Origin: Palsa-504 sp963787645
GTDB lineage: Bacteria; Actinomycetota; Actinomycetes; Streptosporangiales; Streptosporangiaceae
NCBI GenBank assembly: GCA_963787645.1
Contig: CAWBDS010000002.1
Location: forward strand, 186,001-250,000
Length of the DNA: 64,000 nt
Reading direction: 5' to 3'
In this document: positions 44,416 through 53,408 of the stretch, piece after piece
Numbering within the stretch: position 1 is the first letter of the stretch
Layout: each line of letters opens with the position of its first letter
Position numbers and translations under genes: made by a program
Notes under the pieces: generated by a model
The model's database searches: none
Seen by the model: only the letters and a program-made list of their open reading frames with translations
Told to the model about the DNA's origin: nothing

Positions 44416-45343
44416 TGTTGCCGCCGCTGCACACGATCGCCACCGTCCGGCCGGCGAACCGCTCCGGCTCGCTCAGCACGGCGGCCAGCGCGGCCGCCCC
44501 GGCCGGCTCGACCAGGTTGCGGGTCTTCTCGATCATCAGCCGGGTCGCGGACCGCAACGCCTCCTCGGAGACCAGCACGAAGTCATCCAGCAACTCCCGC
44601 AGGATCTCCTGCGGCAACTCGAACGCGGTCCGGGTGGCCAGCCCTTCGGCGAAGGTGCCCATCGTGTCCGGGACCAGGGTCCCCGCCCGCCACGAGCGGT
44701 AGGCGGCCGGGGCTGCCTCGGACTGCACGCCGATCACCTCGATCGACGGACGCACCGCCTTGGCCACCACGCAGGCCCCGGCCGCGCCGCTGCCGCCGCC
44801 GATCGGGACCACGATCACGTCGGTGTCCGGCCGGTCTTCCAGGATCTCCAGCGTGTAGGTGGCCACCCCCGCGACCAGCGCCGGCTCGTTCCCGGAGTGG
44901 ATGTACCGGTACCGCTGCTCAGCCGCCAGCTTCTCGCAGTACTCGCGCGCCTCGTCGAAGTCCCGGCCCCGGAACACCACCTCCGCGCCCAGGGCCCGCA
45001 TCGACTCCACCTTCACCGGGTTGGCCTGCTCCGGCATGCAGATCACCGCCCGCACGCCGAACAGGTCCGCGGCGTATGCCACCGACTGCCCGTGATTGCC
45101 GGTCGAGGCCGAGATGACCCCCCGGCTGCGCTCGTCGGCGGTGAGCTGGCTGACCAGGTTGACCCCGCCGCGCACCTTGAACGCGCCCACCGGCTGATGG
45201 TTCTCGTGCTTGACCCACACCCGTGCCCCGGTCAGCGTGTCCAGCGCCGGGTAGCGGTACAGCGGGGTCGGGCGGAGATACGGCGCAATACGCTGGCGGG
45301 CCGCGAGCACGGACGCCAGATCGGGCCGGGACGAGTCGGTCAT
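44381..45343 (-). CDS. Threonine/serine dehydratase-like PLP enzyme
   Basis: 320 residues. The PLP-binding Lys is in QPVGAFKVRGGVN (about 57), the phosphate loop is IGGGSGAAGA (about 180), and the C-terminal Cys/Ser cofactor contact is VCSGGNISP. There is no ACT domain, so it is the short catabolic form, like TdcB or serine racemase-type enzymes. It likely converts L-threonine or serine to a 2-oxo acid plus ammonia. Confidence 0.92.
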   Translation of the reverse strand: MTDSSRPDLASVLAARQRIAPYLRPTPLYRYPALDTLTGARVWVKHENHQPVGAFKVRGGVNLVSQLTADERSRGVISASTGNHGQSVAYAADLFGVRAVICMPEQANPVKVESMRALGAEVVFRGRDFDEAREYCEKLAAEQRYRYIHSGNEPALVAGVATYTLEILEDRPDTDVIVVPIGGGSGAAGACVVAKAVRPSIEVIGVQSEAAPAAYRSWRAGTLVPDTMGTFAEGLATRTAFELPQEILRELLDDFVLVSEEALRSATRLMIEKTRNLVEPAGAAALAAVLSEPERFAGRTVAIVCSGGNISPAQLTGLWA

Positions 45344-45400
45344 GCTTTGGCTTTACCCAGTTATGTCCGGCTGGCGGTGACCAGCGGAACATAATGAACG

Positions 45401-46429
45401 ATGCCTTCCAGCCAGCCGCCGGTCACGGGTGGCCTATCGCCGGGCTTCGTGCTGAAGTACCTGATCGGCGCGGTCATCGTGACGGGCGGCCTGATCGCCT
45501 CCTCGATCGCCACCGGGCGCACGCTGGCCAACCTGGTCGACACCGCGCAGGGCGTCCCGGCCTGCAGCGCGGTCGCGGGCCCTGGCTGCGTGGCCAGCTA
45601 TCCGGCCACGGCCGAGCAGCAGCTGGCGTCATCGGACTCCAGCAACGTGACGGTCGTGTTGCACTCCTCGTTCCTGGCCGACACGGACCAGCGTGACGAG
45701 TGCTTTGGCGCCGCCTGCATCGACTACGTCCCGGTGGCCGGCGATGTCGCGGGTCGGCTGCGCTATCCGGAACCGGTCCGCATCACCGCCGGCGACGGCC
45801 GGGTGATGACCATCACCGCCCCAGCCGGCACAATCACCACGCAGGATGCGCCCGGGGTATCCGTCCTGGACATCGTGGCTGACCTGATCGGCGGCCTGTA
45901 CCTGGTCGTGCTGCTGGCCCTGTTCGCCGGCGGCTACGTGGTGCTGGCCATCCGCACCGCCATCTGGCGGGTTCACGTGGTGCGGTGGCTGCGGGCCGTG
46001 ACGGCCCTGCAGGTGCTGACCGGCGTGCTGTCCCTGGCCGGTTTCATCGGATTCGCAGTGGGCGGTTCGACCGGGCTGGTCATCGTGGCCGTCGTCTTGC
46101 TGGCCGCGTTCATCAGCGCGCATGTGGCCCGGCTGCATGCCCGGCCGCCCGCCATGCTGCCGACCAGCGGTCCCACCCCACGCGAGCGCGCCTTCGCTGA
46201 CCGGCATTGGGGCCCGCTGCTGGCCGCCTGCTACGTGCTCGCCGCCTTCCCGGTCCCGCTCGGGGTCGACGTCGCGCTCCGGCTGCTCCATGACGGGTAC
46301 AGCACCGTCGCGGCGGTGATCGCCGCGACGGTGGGCCTGGCCCTGGCTGCCTTCCTGGTCTACCGGCTGGACCGGTCGGCGCGGCCCCGCCGGCGCAGTC
46401 GGCACCGCATCGGTCCGGCGGTCAGCTGA
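45401..46429 (+). CDS. Integral membrane protein of unknown function
   Basis: 342 residues. An N-terminal helix (FVLKYLIGAVIVTGGLIASS) is followed by a 110-residue outside domain with four Cys (PACSAVAGPGCVA, ECFGAACIDY), then about five more helices. DUF2975-like topology is possible in the second half (YLVVLLALFAGGYVVLAI). The Cys pairs suggest disulfides outside the cell. No function can be assigned. Confidence 0.7.
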   Translation: MPSSQPPVTGGLSPGFVLKYLIGAVIVTGGLIASSIATGRTLANLVDTAQGVPACSAVAGPGCVASYPATAEQQLASSDSSNVTVVLHSSFLADTDQRDECFGAACIDYVPVAGDVAGRLRYPEPVRITAGDGRVMTITAPAGTITTQDAPGVSVLDIVADLIGGLYLVVLLALFAGGYVVLAIRTAIWRVHVVRWLRAVTALQVLTGVLSLAGFIGFAVGGSTGLVIVAVVLLAAFISAHVARLHARPPAMLPTSGPTPRERAFADRHWGPLLAACYVLAAFPVPLGVDVALRLLHDGYSTVAAVIAATVGLALAAFLVYRLDRSARPRRRSRHRIGPAVS

Positions 46430-48050
46430 TCCGCTCGACCTCCAGGTCGCCGTCGGCCAGCCGGGCGCGCAGCACCTTCTTGTCGAACTTGCCGACCGCG
46501 GTCTTGGGGATCTCGGCCACGAACGTCCAGTTCTCCGGGACCTGCCAGCGGGCCACCTTGCCGCCCAGGAAATCAGCCAGCTCGCGGGGCTTGGCCGTCA
46601 TCCCCGGCCGGAGCACCACGCTGGCCAGCGGCCGCTCGCCCCAGCGAGGGTCGGGCATGCCGATCACCGCGGCCTCCTGCACCGCCGGGTGCGCCATGAG
46701 CTGGTTCTCCAGGTCGACCGAGGAGATCCACTCGCCGCCGGACTTGATCACGTCCTTGATCCGGTCGGTGATGGTGAAGAAGCCGCGGTCGTCGATGGTG
46801 CCGACGTCGCCGGTGCGCAGCCAGCCGTCGCGGAATTTCTCCGGGGCCGGGTCGTTGTGGTACGACCCGGTCACCCACGGGCCCCGGACCTCGATCTCGC
46901 CCTCGCTCGCCCCGTCCCAGGGCAGCTCCTGGCCGTCCTTGCCGACCAGCCGCATCTCGACCCCGTGGATGATCCGGCCCGCGCGCATCCGCCAGTCCAG
47001 GTCCTCGGTGGTGCCCTCCTCGACCTCCGCGGGCGGTATCGCCATGCCGCCCACCGGGCTCATCTCGGTCATGCCCCAGCCCTGGATGATCCGCAGGCCG
47101 TACCGATCCTGGAACCGCCCCAGCATGACCCGGGGCGCGGCCGAACCGCCCGAGTTGCCCAGCCGCAGCGAGGACAGGTCGATGTCGTGATCCTGGCCGT
47201 AGTCCAGGATCGCGTTCCAGATGGTCGGCACGCCCGAGGTGACCGTCGACCGCTCGGCGGCGATGAACGCGGTCAGGTGCTCGGGCTGCAGGAACGGGCC
47301 GGGCATGTGCAGCGTCCCGCCGGACAGGAACGCCGAGTAGGGCAGGCCCCACGCGTTCGCGTGGAACATCGGCACGATGGCCAGCGCCCGGTCCTTCTCG
47401 CTGATGCCCAGTGGTGCGGCCATGACCGCCATCGCGTGCAGGTAGGTGGACCGGTGCGAGTACACCACGCCCTTCGGATCGCCGGTGGTCCCGCTGGTGT
47501 AGCACATGATCGCCGCGGCGCGTTCGTCCAGCTCCGGCCAGTCGTGCCCGGGCTCCTGGGCGGCCAGCAGATCCGCGTAGCGCAGCACGGGCACGCGGTC
47601 GCCCAGCGCGGTGGCGTCGCCCGGCCCGTTGACGATGAACGCCTCGACCGTGGGCAGCTGATCGGCGATCCTGGCCAGCAGCGGGACCAGGTTGTCGTCC
47701 ACGATGATGATCCGGTCCCCGGCGTGGTTGACGATCTGGGCCACCTGCGCGCCGGGCAGCCGGATGTTCAGCGTGTGCAGCACCGCGCCCATCGCGGGCA
47801 CCCCGAAGTAGGCCTCCAGGTGCTCCTGGTTGTTCCAGCAGAACGTGGCCACCGGGTCGCCCGCGCCGATCCCCAGCCGGGCCAGCGCATTGGCCAGCCG
47901 TCCGGCGTTCTGCGCCACGGTGGCGTACGACGCCCGGCGGGTGCCCGCTCCGGTCCAGGTCACGCACTCACTGCGGCCGTATACCCGGGTGCCGTGCCGC
48001 ATGATCGCGCCGATGGTGAGCGGGCCGTCCTGCATGGTGCTGCGGATCAT
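46422..48050 (-). CDS. Long-chain acyl-CoA ligase-like AMP-binding enzyme
   Basis: 542 residues. Adenylation motifs are complete: CYTSGTTGDPKGVVYSHRS (P-loop), GWGMTEMSPVGG, GWLRTGDVG and the catalytic Lys in IPKTAVGKFDKKVL. It is closest to medium/long-chain fatty acyl-CoA synthetases. It activates a carboxylic acid with ATP and CoA. Its stop overlaps the convergent membrane protein by 8 nt. Confidence 0.93.
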   Translation of the reverse strand: MIRSTMQDGPLTIGAIMRHGTRVYGRSECVTWTGAGTRRASYATVAQNAGRLANALARLGIGAGDPVATFCWNNQEHLEAYFGVPAMGAVLHTLNIRLPGAQVAQIVNHAGDRIIIVDDNLVPLLARIADQLPTVEAFIVNGPGDATALGDRVPVLRYADLLAAQEPGHDWPELDERAAAIMCYTSGTTGDPKGVVYSHRSTYLHAMAVMAAPLGISEKDRALAIVPMFHANAWGLPYSAFLSGGTLHMPGPFLQPEHLTAFIAAERSTVTSGVPTIWNAILDYGQDHDIDLSSLRLGNSGGSAAPRVMLGRFQDRYGLRIIQGWGMTEMSPVGGMAIPPAEVEEGTTEDLDWRMRAGRIIHGVEMRLVGKDGQELPWDGASEGEIEVRGPWVTGSYHNDPAPEKFRDGWLRTGDVGTIDDRGFFTITDRIKDVIKSGGEWISSVDLENQLMAHPAVQEAAVIGMPDPRWGERPLASVVLRPGMTAKPRELADFLGGKVARWQVPENWTFVAEIPKTAVGKFDKKVLRARLADGDLEVERIS

Positions 48051-48111
48051 CTGCCGTCATCCTCCCGAAAGTTCAGCTCCACTCCACATACGTTACGGCC
48101 GCCGGCCCAGT

Positions 48112-50589
48112 TCACTCTCGACTAGCGCGACCAGGTCTCGGCCGTTCGCTCAGCCCCCACAGCACCTCGGCGGGCACGCCGAGCTGGCGCGCGGCCTCGC
48201 TGACCACCGGCCGGAGCATGCCCAGCGCCTGGGCCAGTCCTTCGTCCCGGGTGTAGGTCGGCGGCAGGTCGTCCAGCGAGAGCTCGCCGGGCGGGCGGAA
48301 GGCGCCGTCCCGGCCGGGCAGCCAGGCCGCCCGCACCGCGGCCTCGCCCATCGCCGACCGGGCCTCGGCCAGGCTGGAGTCGGCGAACGTGGTGAGCACG
48401 GACCGCTCTACCACCCCGGCCACCAGCCGCCGGCTGGGCGCGAGCAGCACGTTCCACACGTACTCGGACCGGGCGTGGCTCGGGTGGGCCAGCGCGAAGT
48501 CCAGGCCGTCGACCTCGGCGTCGGGGTCGAACCCGTCCAGGCCGCGCTCGTTGCGCCCGAAGTCGACGGTGATGCTCACGTACCCGGCGGCGTTGGGCTG
48601 GCGGGCGCGGATCTCGACCGCCTGCCGGACGCCCATCGCCCGCAGCTGGACCAGCCACGGCCCGTACCCGTCACGGGCGAACCACGCCTCGGGATTGCCC
48701 TCGAAGTAGGCCTCGAGTTCCTTGCTGCGCTGGTACAGCCGGGGCGGCGGCAACAGCGCCTGCTCGCCGGTGGCCGCGTTCTCGCCGATCAGGAACGCCG
48801 TGGCCCGCACCCGGTCCAGCAGTTCAGCCCGCCGCCCGGCCGCCGCCTCGTCCAGCGCCCGGGCCACCAGTTCCACGTCGGCGTCGTGCCGGGCCGCCGG
48901 CCGGGCCGCCAGGTCCAGCTCGTCGTACCGGGGCAGCACGATCTGGAGCACCTCGGCCACCACGTCGGGTCCGGTGAGCCGCAGTCCGGTCAGGAACAGC
49001 CGGGCCGCGGGGGAGTCCGCGATCGCCCGCTTGACCGTGGGCAGGCTGCTCGGCGCCGGGCCGGGCAGGTACACGGCCGGGCGTCCCTCGGCATCCAGCG
49101 CGGCGACCTGGCGGTCATCCTCAAGCCGGATGACCGGCCGGGCCCCGGCCGTCGGCCACAGCGACGGATATCCGGCCAGGAAGTGATACAGGCGCGCCAG
49201 CCACCGGTCGTCCTGTTCGGCTAGGAACTCTCCGGTCACCCGCGTCACCACGGCCTCGGGCGTGATCTCGTCCAGGCCGATCTCGTCCCGCAGGTACCGC
49301 CACAGCACCGGCGTGTCCCGCTCGCTGATCGCTGCGTCGGCGAACCATACCGGCCGGTCCGCGCCGCACAAGGCGCCGAGCTGGCCGGGGTCGAGCAGGC
49401 CGAGCACCTCGGGGCCGTCGGCCAGCAGCAGGTCGACGGCCACCGCGTGGCCGCCGCCGGCCACCGGGATCAGCGGCTGGCTGGTCAGCGCGTCACCGGT
49501 CGCGTCGAACAGCGGCCGGAACATCGAATCGACCCCGAACCGCGTCTCGTCCAGCGGCAGCGCCTGCAGCGCGTCGGCGGTGAGCAGCCCGTCGTCGCGC
49601 AGGTCCGGTAGCACCTCGGCCAGCAGCGCGGCGGTCTGATCCACCAGCGCCTGGTTCGACGGGTCATCGCCGGGGATGTTGTCCCGGGCCGGCGTGGTCC
49701 GGTACGGCCCCTGAATCAAGAAGCCGAGGAACGTCTCCTTCTCGGTCGGGAAGAACACGGTCAGCGGCGCCGAGGTCACCGGCGAGACCTGTCCGCCCGC
49801 CAGCCGGAACGCGATCTCTACCCGTTCACCCGGGTGGTCGGCCACCGGCCGGTGCCAGACCAGCCATTCCTCCCGCCGCTGGTTCCTGGACACGGTGACT
49901 CGCCGGGACGCCGTGGCGGCCGTGGCGACGGGACGGTGCGCGCCGGTGTGCTCGGCGCCCGTGTGCTCGGCAACAGTGCGCTCGATGACCGTGGTCAGCG
50001 CCTCGGGGCCGCCCGCGCTCAGCCGCTGGATGTTCCGCAGGAACAGCAGGATCCGGGGCTGCAGCGCGCCCAGCGCCACCGCGATCTCGGCCGCCGCGAC
50101 CCCGGCGGGGACCCCGTCATGGTCGAACGGGAACACGAACAGCGTCTGCGACGGCGCCAGCGCGACCGGCGGCTCGGCCGCCGGCCGGACGAAGTTCTCG
50201 ATCCTGAAGTGCTCGTCCCCGCTGTGGATGCGCGGCGTCCGGGTGTAGGCGTACACCGACTTGAAGCCGATGCCGAACTTGCCGATCGCGGTCAGTTCCG
50301 CCGTCTTGCCGCTCTGGCCTACCCCGCAGACGCCGCGCACATCGGCCTCGGTGAACGGCCGTCCGTCGTGCCGCAGCTCCAGCCGGTCGGTGAACAGCTC
50401 GAAGGCCACCTCGGTCGCCCCCGCGTCCTCGGCGTTCTGGATCAGCTCGAAGATGAAGTGCGTCCGCTCGCTGTACAGCTGCCCGAGCAGGTCCAGCACG
50501 GCCGTGTCCCAGCCGTACCGGGCGACGTTCTCCTCGCGGATCCCGCGATAGTCGGCTGGCACCGTTACATTGTCCCCGCCCGGCTGCAT
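48112..50589 (-). CDS. Sacsin-like protein with Hsp90-type ATPase domain
   Basis: 825 residues. The N-terminal GHKL ATPase is clear: FELIQNAEDAGATEV (N box, about 48), VGQSGKTAELTAIGKFGIG and FKSVYAYT (G boxes, about 100). The rest is a long soluble region with alternating sheets and helices seen in bacterial sacsin-N-terminal proteins. Relatives are usually longer and often end in a DUF3883-type domain; that domain is absent here. Possible roles are chaperone or phage defence; nothing else in the neighbourhood decides it. Confidence 0.8.
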   Translation of the reverse strand: MQPGGDNVTVPADYRGIREENVARYGWDTAVLDLLGQLYSERTHFIFELIQNAEDAGATEVAFELFTDRLELRHDGRPFTEADVRGVCGVGQSGKTAELTAIGKFGIGFKSVYAYTRTPRIHSGDEHFRIENFVRPAAEPPVALAPSQTLFVFPFDHDGVPAGVAAAEIAVALGALQPRILLFLRNIQRLSAGGPEALTTVIERTVAEHTGAEHTGAHRPVATAATASRRVTVSRNQRREEWLVWHRPVADHPGERVEIAFRLAGGQVSPVTSAPLTVFFPTEKETFLGFLIQGPYRTTPARDNIPGDDPSNQALVDQTAALLAEVLPDLRDDGLLTADALQALPLDETRFGVDSMFRPLFDATGDALTSQPLIPVAGGGHAVAVDLLLADGPEVLGLLDPGQLGALCGADRPVWFADAAISERDTPVLWRYLRDEIGLDEITPEAVVTRVTGEFLAEQDDRWLARLYHFLAGYPSLWPTAGARPVIRLEDDRQVAALDAEGRPAVYLPGPAPSSLPTVKRAIADSPAARLFLTGLRLTGPDVVAEVLQIVLPRYDELDLAARPAARHDADVELVARALDEAAAGRRAELLDRVRATAFLIGENAATGEQALLPPPRLYQRSKELEAYFEGNPEAWFARDGYGPWLVQLRAMGVRQAVEIRARQPNAAGYVSITVDFGRNERGLDGFDPDAEVDGLDFALAHPSHARSEYVWNVLLAPSRRLVAGVVERSVLTTFADSSLAEARSAMGEAAVRAAWLPGRDGAFRPPGELSLDDLPPTYTRDEGLAQALGMLRPVVSEAARQLGVPAEVLWGLSERPRPGRASRE

Positions 50590-50861
50590 TGGCCCGGCCC
50601 GGCCCGCCTCCGCGGACCTGACCCGGAGTAGTCATCAGCAGCCACACAGCTCGTATCAGACACCTTCTGAATCGAGAGCGTGTTTGCGTAGCTTTCGGTA
50701 GAGAAGTGAAGAACTTTGCGACTTTGCCTGAGTCGTCCGTGCCAGAGTGGCTAACTTGGATAGGGACCCTGCGCGCCGACCTCGCTCTGTCGTACTCCGG
50801 AGGTCGCCGCGACCGGTTTGGGAGGAACAATGGCCGCATCTGCCTCGTCCAAGGTGGCCCG

Positions 50862-51221
50862 ATGAGCCGCCAGTTCACGTGGGGGGACGCGTCGATGGCT
50901 ACGCAGCGTGATGACCGGAACCGTCCGCTGCCGTCCGCACAGTGCTCACTGTGCGGTATCGCGCTCCCGACCGGCCTGATGGTGCCCGACGGCGGACAGG
51001 CCTGCGCCGACATCCGCTGGTACTGCAAGGACGCCAAGACTTGCACCGAACGCTGGACGGCGAGCCTGCCCCGGCACCCGCACATCGCGCCCACGCCGGC
51101 CAGCATGGCCCCGGCCCCCCCGCCACTGCCGCCGATGACGTCGCACCGCACCGCGCCCGACCCGGTGCCGGCCAAGCTGCTGGCCGCGCCCGAGCAGGCG
51201 TGGTCCATCGATCCTTCTTAG
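50862..51221 (+). CDS. Small actinobacterial protein with a CxxC zinc-ribbon-like motif
   Basis: 119 residues from ATG 50862; ATG 50895 is an alternative with GGGGGGA before it. The core is CSLCGIALPTGLMVPDGG, ACADIRWYC and TCTERWT, four or five Cys that could hold zinc, followed by a Pro-rich tail. Homologues occur widely in actinobacteria with no known function. A strong terminator follows. Confidence 0.65.
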   Translation: MSRQFTWGDASMATQRDDRNRPLPSAQCSLCGIALPTGLMVPDGGQACADIRWYCKDAKTCTERWTASLPRHPHIAPTPASMAPAPPPLPPMTSHRTAPDPVPAKLLAAPEQAWSIDPS

Positions 51222-51246
51222 CCGGGCGCCAGTCCCGCCCGCCGCG

Positions 51247-51289
51247 GCCGCGCGGCCATCACGCGCACCATCCGGCCTGGCCGCGCGGC
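51247..51289 (+). terminator. GC-rich terminator hairpin
   Basis: GCCGCGCGGCC (51247-51257) pairs perfectly with GGCCGCGCGGC (51279-51289) around a 21-nt loop, 25 nt after the stop of the small Cys protein. Confidence 0.7.
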
Positions 51290-51364
51290 TAAACCACGGC
51301 CCGTTCCGTCAAATCGGACATTACGGTCTACGGTGAGTCGTTGACCTGCGAAGACATCTGAGCT

Positions 51365-51393
51365 TTGACAGTTGTCCACCCATTCGTTTAGCG
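51365..51393 (+). promoter_or_regulatory. Sigma-70-like promoter of the SGNH hydrolase gene
   Basis: Consensus TTGACA (51365-51370), 17-nt spacer, TTAGCG (51388-51393), 36 nt before the start codon. Confidence 0.55.
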
Positions 51394-51429
51394 TCGTTTG
51401 TCCCGCGTAACACCGGATGGGGGCCGAGC

Positions 51430-52239
51430 ATGCTGCGGACGCCTGCGGTTTCGGGTGTGGCCCTGCGCAGCCCCGCCGCCGGGACCGGGGACGGCGGACG
51501 GCGCTCGCCGGTCGAGGTCGTGGCCACCATGGGCACCTATCTGACCCGCACCCACGTCGCCGAGGTCTCCGGGCTGCGCGCCGGGCCGTTCGGGCGGTGG
51601 GCCGACGGGGTCACCGCGATGCGCGCGGACTGCGTGGCCTTCGCCGATCACTGGCAGACGCACAACGAGCAGGTCCTGCGGGCCGCCGGCGCCGGGCCGC
51701 TGTGGGTCGTGCTGGGGGACTCGACGGCGCAGGGACTCGGTGCGCCCAGCCCGTACGGCGGGTACGTCGGCCAGGCCCTGGACGTGCTACGGGACCGCTC
51801 CGGCCAGCCGTGGCAGGTGCTGAACCTGTCCGCGTCCGGCTCGCTCATCCGCGACGTACTGCACCGGCAGCTTCCCCGGCTGCCCGCCGCGCCCGACCTG
51901 GTGACCTGCGGGATCGGCATGAACGACATCTTGTACAGCGGACCGGGCAAGGTGTTCGCCGACCTGCGGTCGCTGCTCGCGGTCGTGCCCGACCAGACCG
52001 TCATGCTCGACCTGCCGGTGCCGGCCGGATACGCCGGCCTGCTCGGCCGGGCCAGCCGGCCCTACCTGACCCGGATCAACCGGACCCTGCACGAGGTGGC
52101 CGCGGCCCGCGGGTTGCCGGTGGCCAAAGTGTCGACCCACTTCCTGCCGCCCTGGGCCGGCAAGTTCGCGTCCGACTGCTTCCATCCCAGCCAGGACGGC
52201 TATCGCGACTGGACCCGGGCGCTGCTGGCCGTCCTGTAA
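51430..52239 (+). CDS. SGNH/GDSL hydrolase
   Basis: 269 residues. The four blocks are present: VVLGDSTAQGLG (Ser), NLSASGS (Gly), GIGMNDIL (Asn) and DCFHPSQDGYRDW (Asp-x-x-His). The first 35 residues are poor as a signal peptide, so it may act in the cytosol on an acyl or acetyl ester. It has its own promoter. Substrate unknown. Confidence 0.92.
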   Translation: MLRTPAVSGVALRSPAAGTGDGGRRSPVEVVATMGTYLTRTHVAEVSGLRAGPFGRWADGVTAMRADCVAFADHWQTHNEQVLRAAGAGPLWVVLGDSTAQGLGAPSPYGGYVGQALDVLRDRSGQPWQVLNLSASGSLIRDVLHRQLPRLPAAPDLVTCGIGMNDILYSGPGKVFADLRSLLAVVPDQTVMLDLPVPAGYAGLLGRASRPYLTRINRTLHEVAAARGLPVAKVSTHFLPPWAGKFASDCFHPSQDGYRDWTRALLAVL

Positions 52240-52563
52240 CCGATGCGCCGCGCACCGTAAGCTGAGTCGGGGTATGTAGTAAGGCGGAGTGACTGAGAAA
52301 TGCGGTGTCGTCAGCGGCTGCTGTCGGCAGGTCGCGCAGCTTCGCGCCGCGGCCAGGTTACCGGTGGTGCTGGCGTCGCCAGGGAGCCCAGAGTGCTTAG
52401 CGGTGCACCACTCCCGCGAAGCCAAGGGTGGTGAAACCCGGGTTCCACCACCATAGGGTGTGGTGGATTGCCGGTTCCACTCCGCTCACGCGGGCCGCGG
52501 GCCGCTACTCCAGCTAACTGCATATCCCGGAGCTGAGTTTGCCAGCACGCTCGAGGAGGTCGC
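52240..52563. other. Intergenic stretch, no gene seen
   Basis: No convincing frame on either strand. The end (52549-52560) holds GAGGAGGTCGC, the ribosome site of the rhodanese gene. Confidence 0.6.
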
Positions 52564-53268
52564 ATGGTGCAGGAGGTTGGCCGGGACGGGGTTCGGCGCC
52601 TCATGGCGCAGGGCGCCCAGATCATCGACGTGCTGCCGGCCGCGGAGTACGGCCAGGACCACCTGCCGGGAGCGGTCAATCTTCCGTTGCGCAAGATCGA
52701 GGCCGAGGCGGCTCGAGTGCTCGATCCTCGTCGGCCGATCGTCGTGTACTGCGCCGATTACGCTTGAGACCTGAGTCCGCGAGCCGCGTGCCGGCTCGAG
52801 ACTCTCGGGTTCACCGAGGTGTACGACTACCGGGCGGGCATCCGGGACTGGATGGGAGCGGGCCTGCCCACCGAAGGAACCAACACCGAGCGCCCGCGCC
52901 TGGTCGACGTGGTCCGGCGGGACGTGCCGACGTGCTCGCTCGGCGAGCGACTCGGCGACGTCGCTAGCCGGGTCGCCGCCGCAGGCTGGGACGCCTGCGT
53001 GGTGGTCAGCCGCGAACGCGTGGTGCTCGGCCTGCTCCGGGCCTCCGAACTCCGCGCCGATCCGGATCTTAAGATCGAGCAGGCCATGCGTCCCGGGCCC
53101 AGCACCTACCGCCCGTTCCTGAGCGTGGCGGACATGCGCGCCGTCATGATCGACCGCAACCTGGACAGCTCGCCGGTCACCACCTCGGACGGCAAGCTCG
53201 TCGGCCTCGTCCGCCGGCCGGACGTCGGCCTCGCTCGACCGGAAATGACTGGAAGCCCGCCGCCGTGA
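52564..53268 (+). CDS. Rhodanese-CBS protein with in-frame UGA at a conserved Cys (possible selenoprotein)
   Basis: ATG 52564 behind GAGGAGG. Codons 1-67 encode a rhodanese start (IIDVLPAAEYGQDHLPGAVN, IVVYCADYA), then TGA at 52765-52767. The same frame continues DLSPRAACRLETLGFTEVYD, the end of the rhodanese domain, and then two CBS motifs to the stop at 53268 (234 codons in all). In relatives this loop reads YC-x4-C-D-x-S-P-R-A-A, so UGA replaces a conserved Cys. A hairpin begins 13 nt after it. Readings: selenocysteine insertion, a nonsense mutation, or a base error. Without read-through only 67 residues are made. Confidence 0.75.
52780..52798 (+). promoter_or_regulatory. SECIS-like hairpin after the in-frame UGA
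   Basis: CGAGCCG (52780-52786) pairs perfectly with CGGCTCG (52792-52798) around loop CGTGC. The loop G lies about 21 nt after the UGA, inside the distance range described for bacterial SECIS elements. In 70% GC DNA such hairpins are common, so this is supportive only. Confidence 0.35.
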
Positions 53269-53273
53269 CGGAT

Positions 53274-53279
53274 TACACT
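53274..53279 (+). promoter_or_regulatory. -10 element of a likely leaderless transcript
   Basis: TACACT lies 7 nt before the ATG at 53286. A start of transcription at or next to that ATG would make the leader peptide mRNA leaderless. No good -35 is seen. Confidence 0.45.
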
Positions 53280-53285
53280 CGCGCC

Positions 53286-53327
53286 ATGCCCTCGATGGCG
53301 TTCCTGCTCCTCGTAATGCCGCACTGA
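53286..53327 (+). CDS. Leader peptide with three Leu codons (MPSMAFLLLVMPH)
   Basis: Thirteen codons ending at TGA 53325-53327. Codons 7-9 are CTG CTC CTC (Leu), then GTA (Val). The stop lies inside the first half of a 12-bp hairpin that precedes a terminator and the LeuRS gene. This is the layout of ribosome-mediated attenuation by leucine supply. Confidence 0.6.
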   Translation: MPSMAFLLLVMPH

Positions 53328-53371
53328 CGCGAGCGGTCAGTGCGGCAGCCCCTCACGCGTGAGGGGCTTTT
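53317..53371 (+). terminator. Attenuator: 12-bp hairpin followed by intrinsic terminator before LeuRS
   Basis: Hairpin 1: TGCCGCACTGAC (53317-53328) and GTCAGTGCGGCA (53336-53347), perfect. Hairpin 2: GCCCCTCACGCGTGAGGGGC (53348-53367) followed by TTTT (53368-53371), a textbook terminator 38 nt before the LeuRS start. A ribosome stalled on the Leu codons could disturb hairpin 1; a competing antiterminator pairing is weak by eye (GTGCGG with CCCCTCAC). Confidence 0.75.
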
Positions 53372-53408
53372 CCATTTCCCAGGTGAGTTCCGGAACGAGG
53401 AGCATGAA

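Noticed and set aside
52240..52563. Possible small gene between SGNH hydrolase and rhodanese
   Set aside because: Frames lack a ribosome site and protein-like composition.
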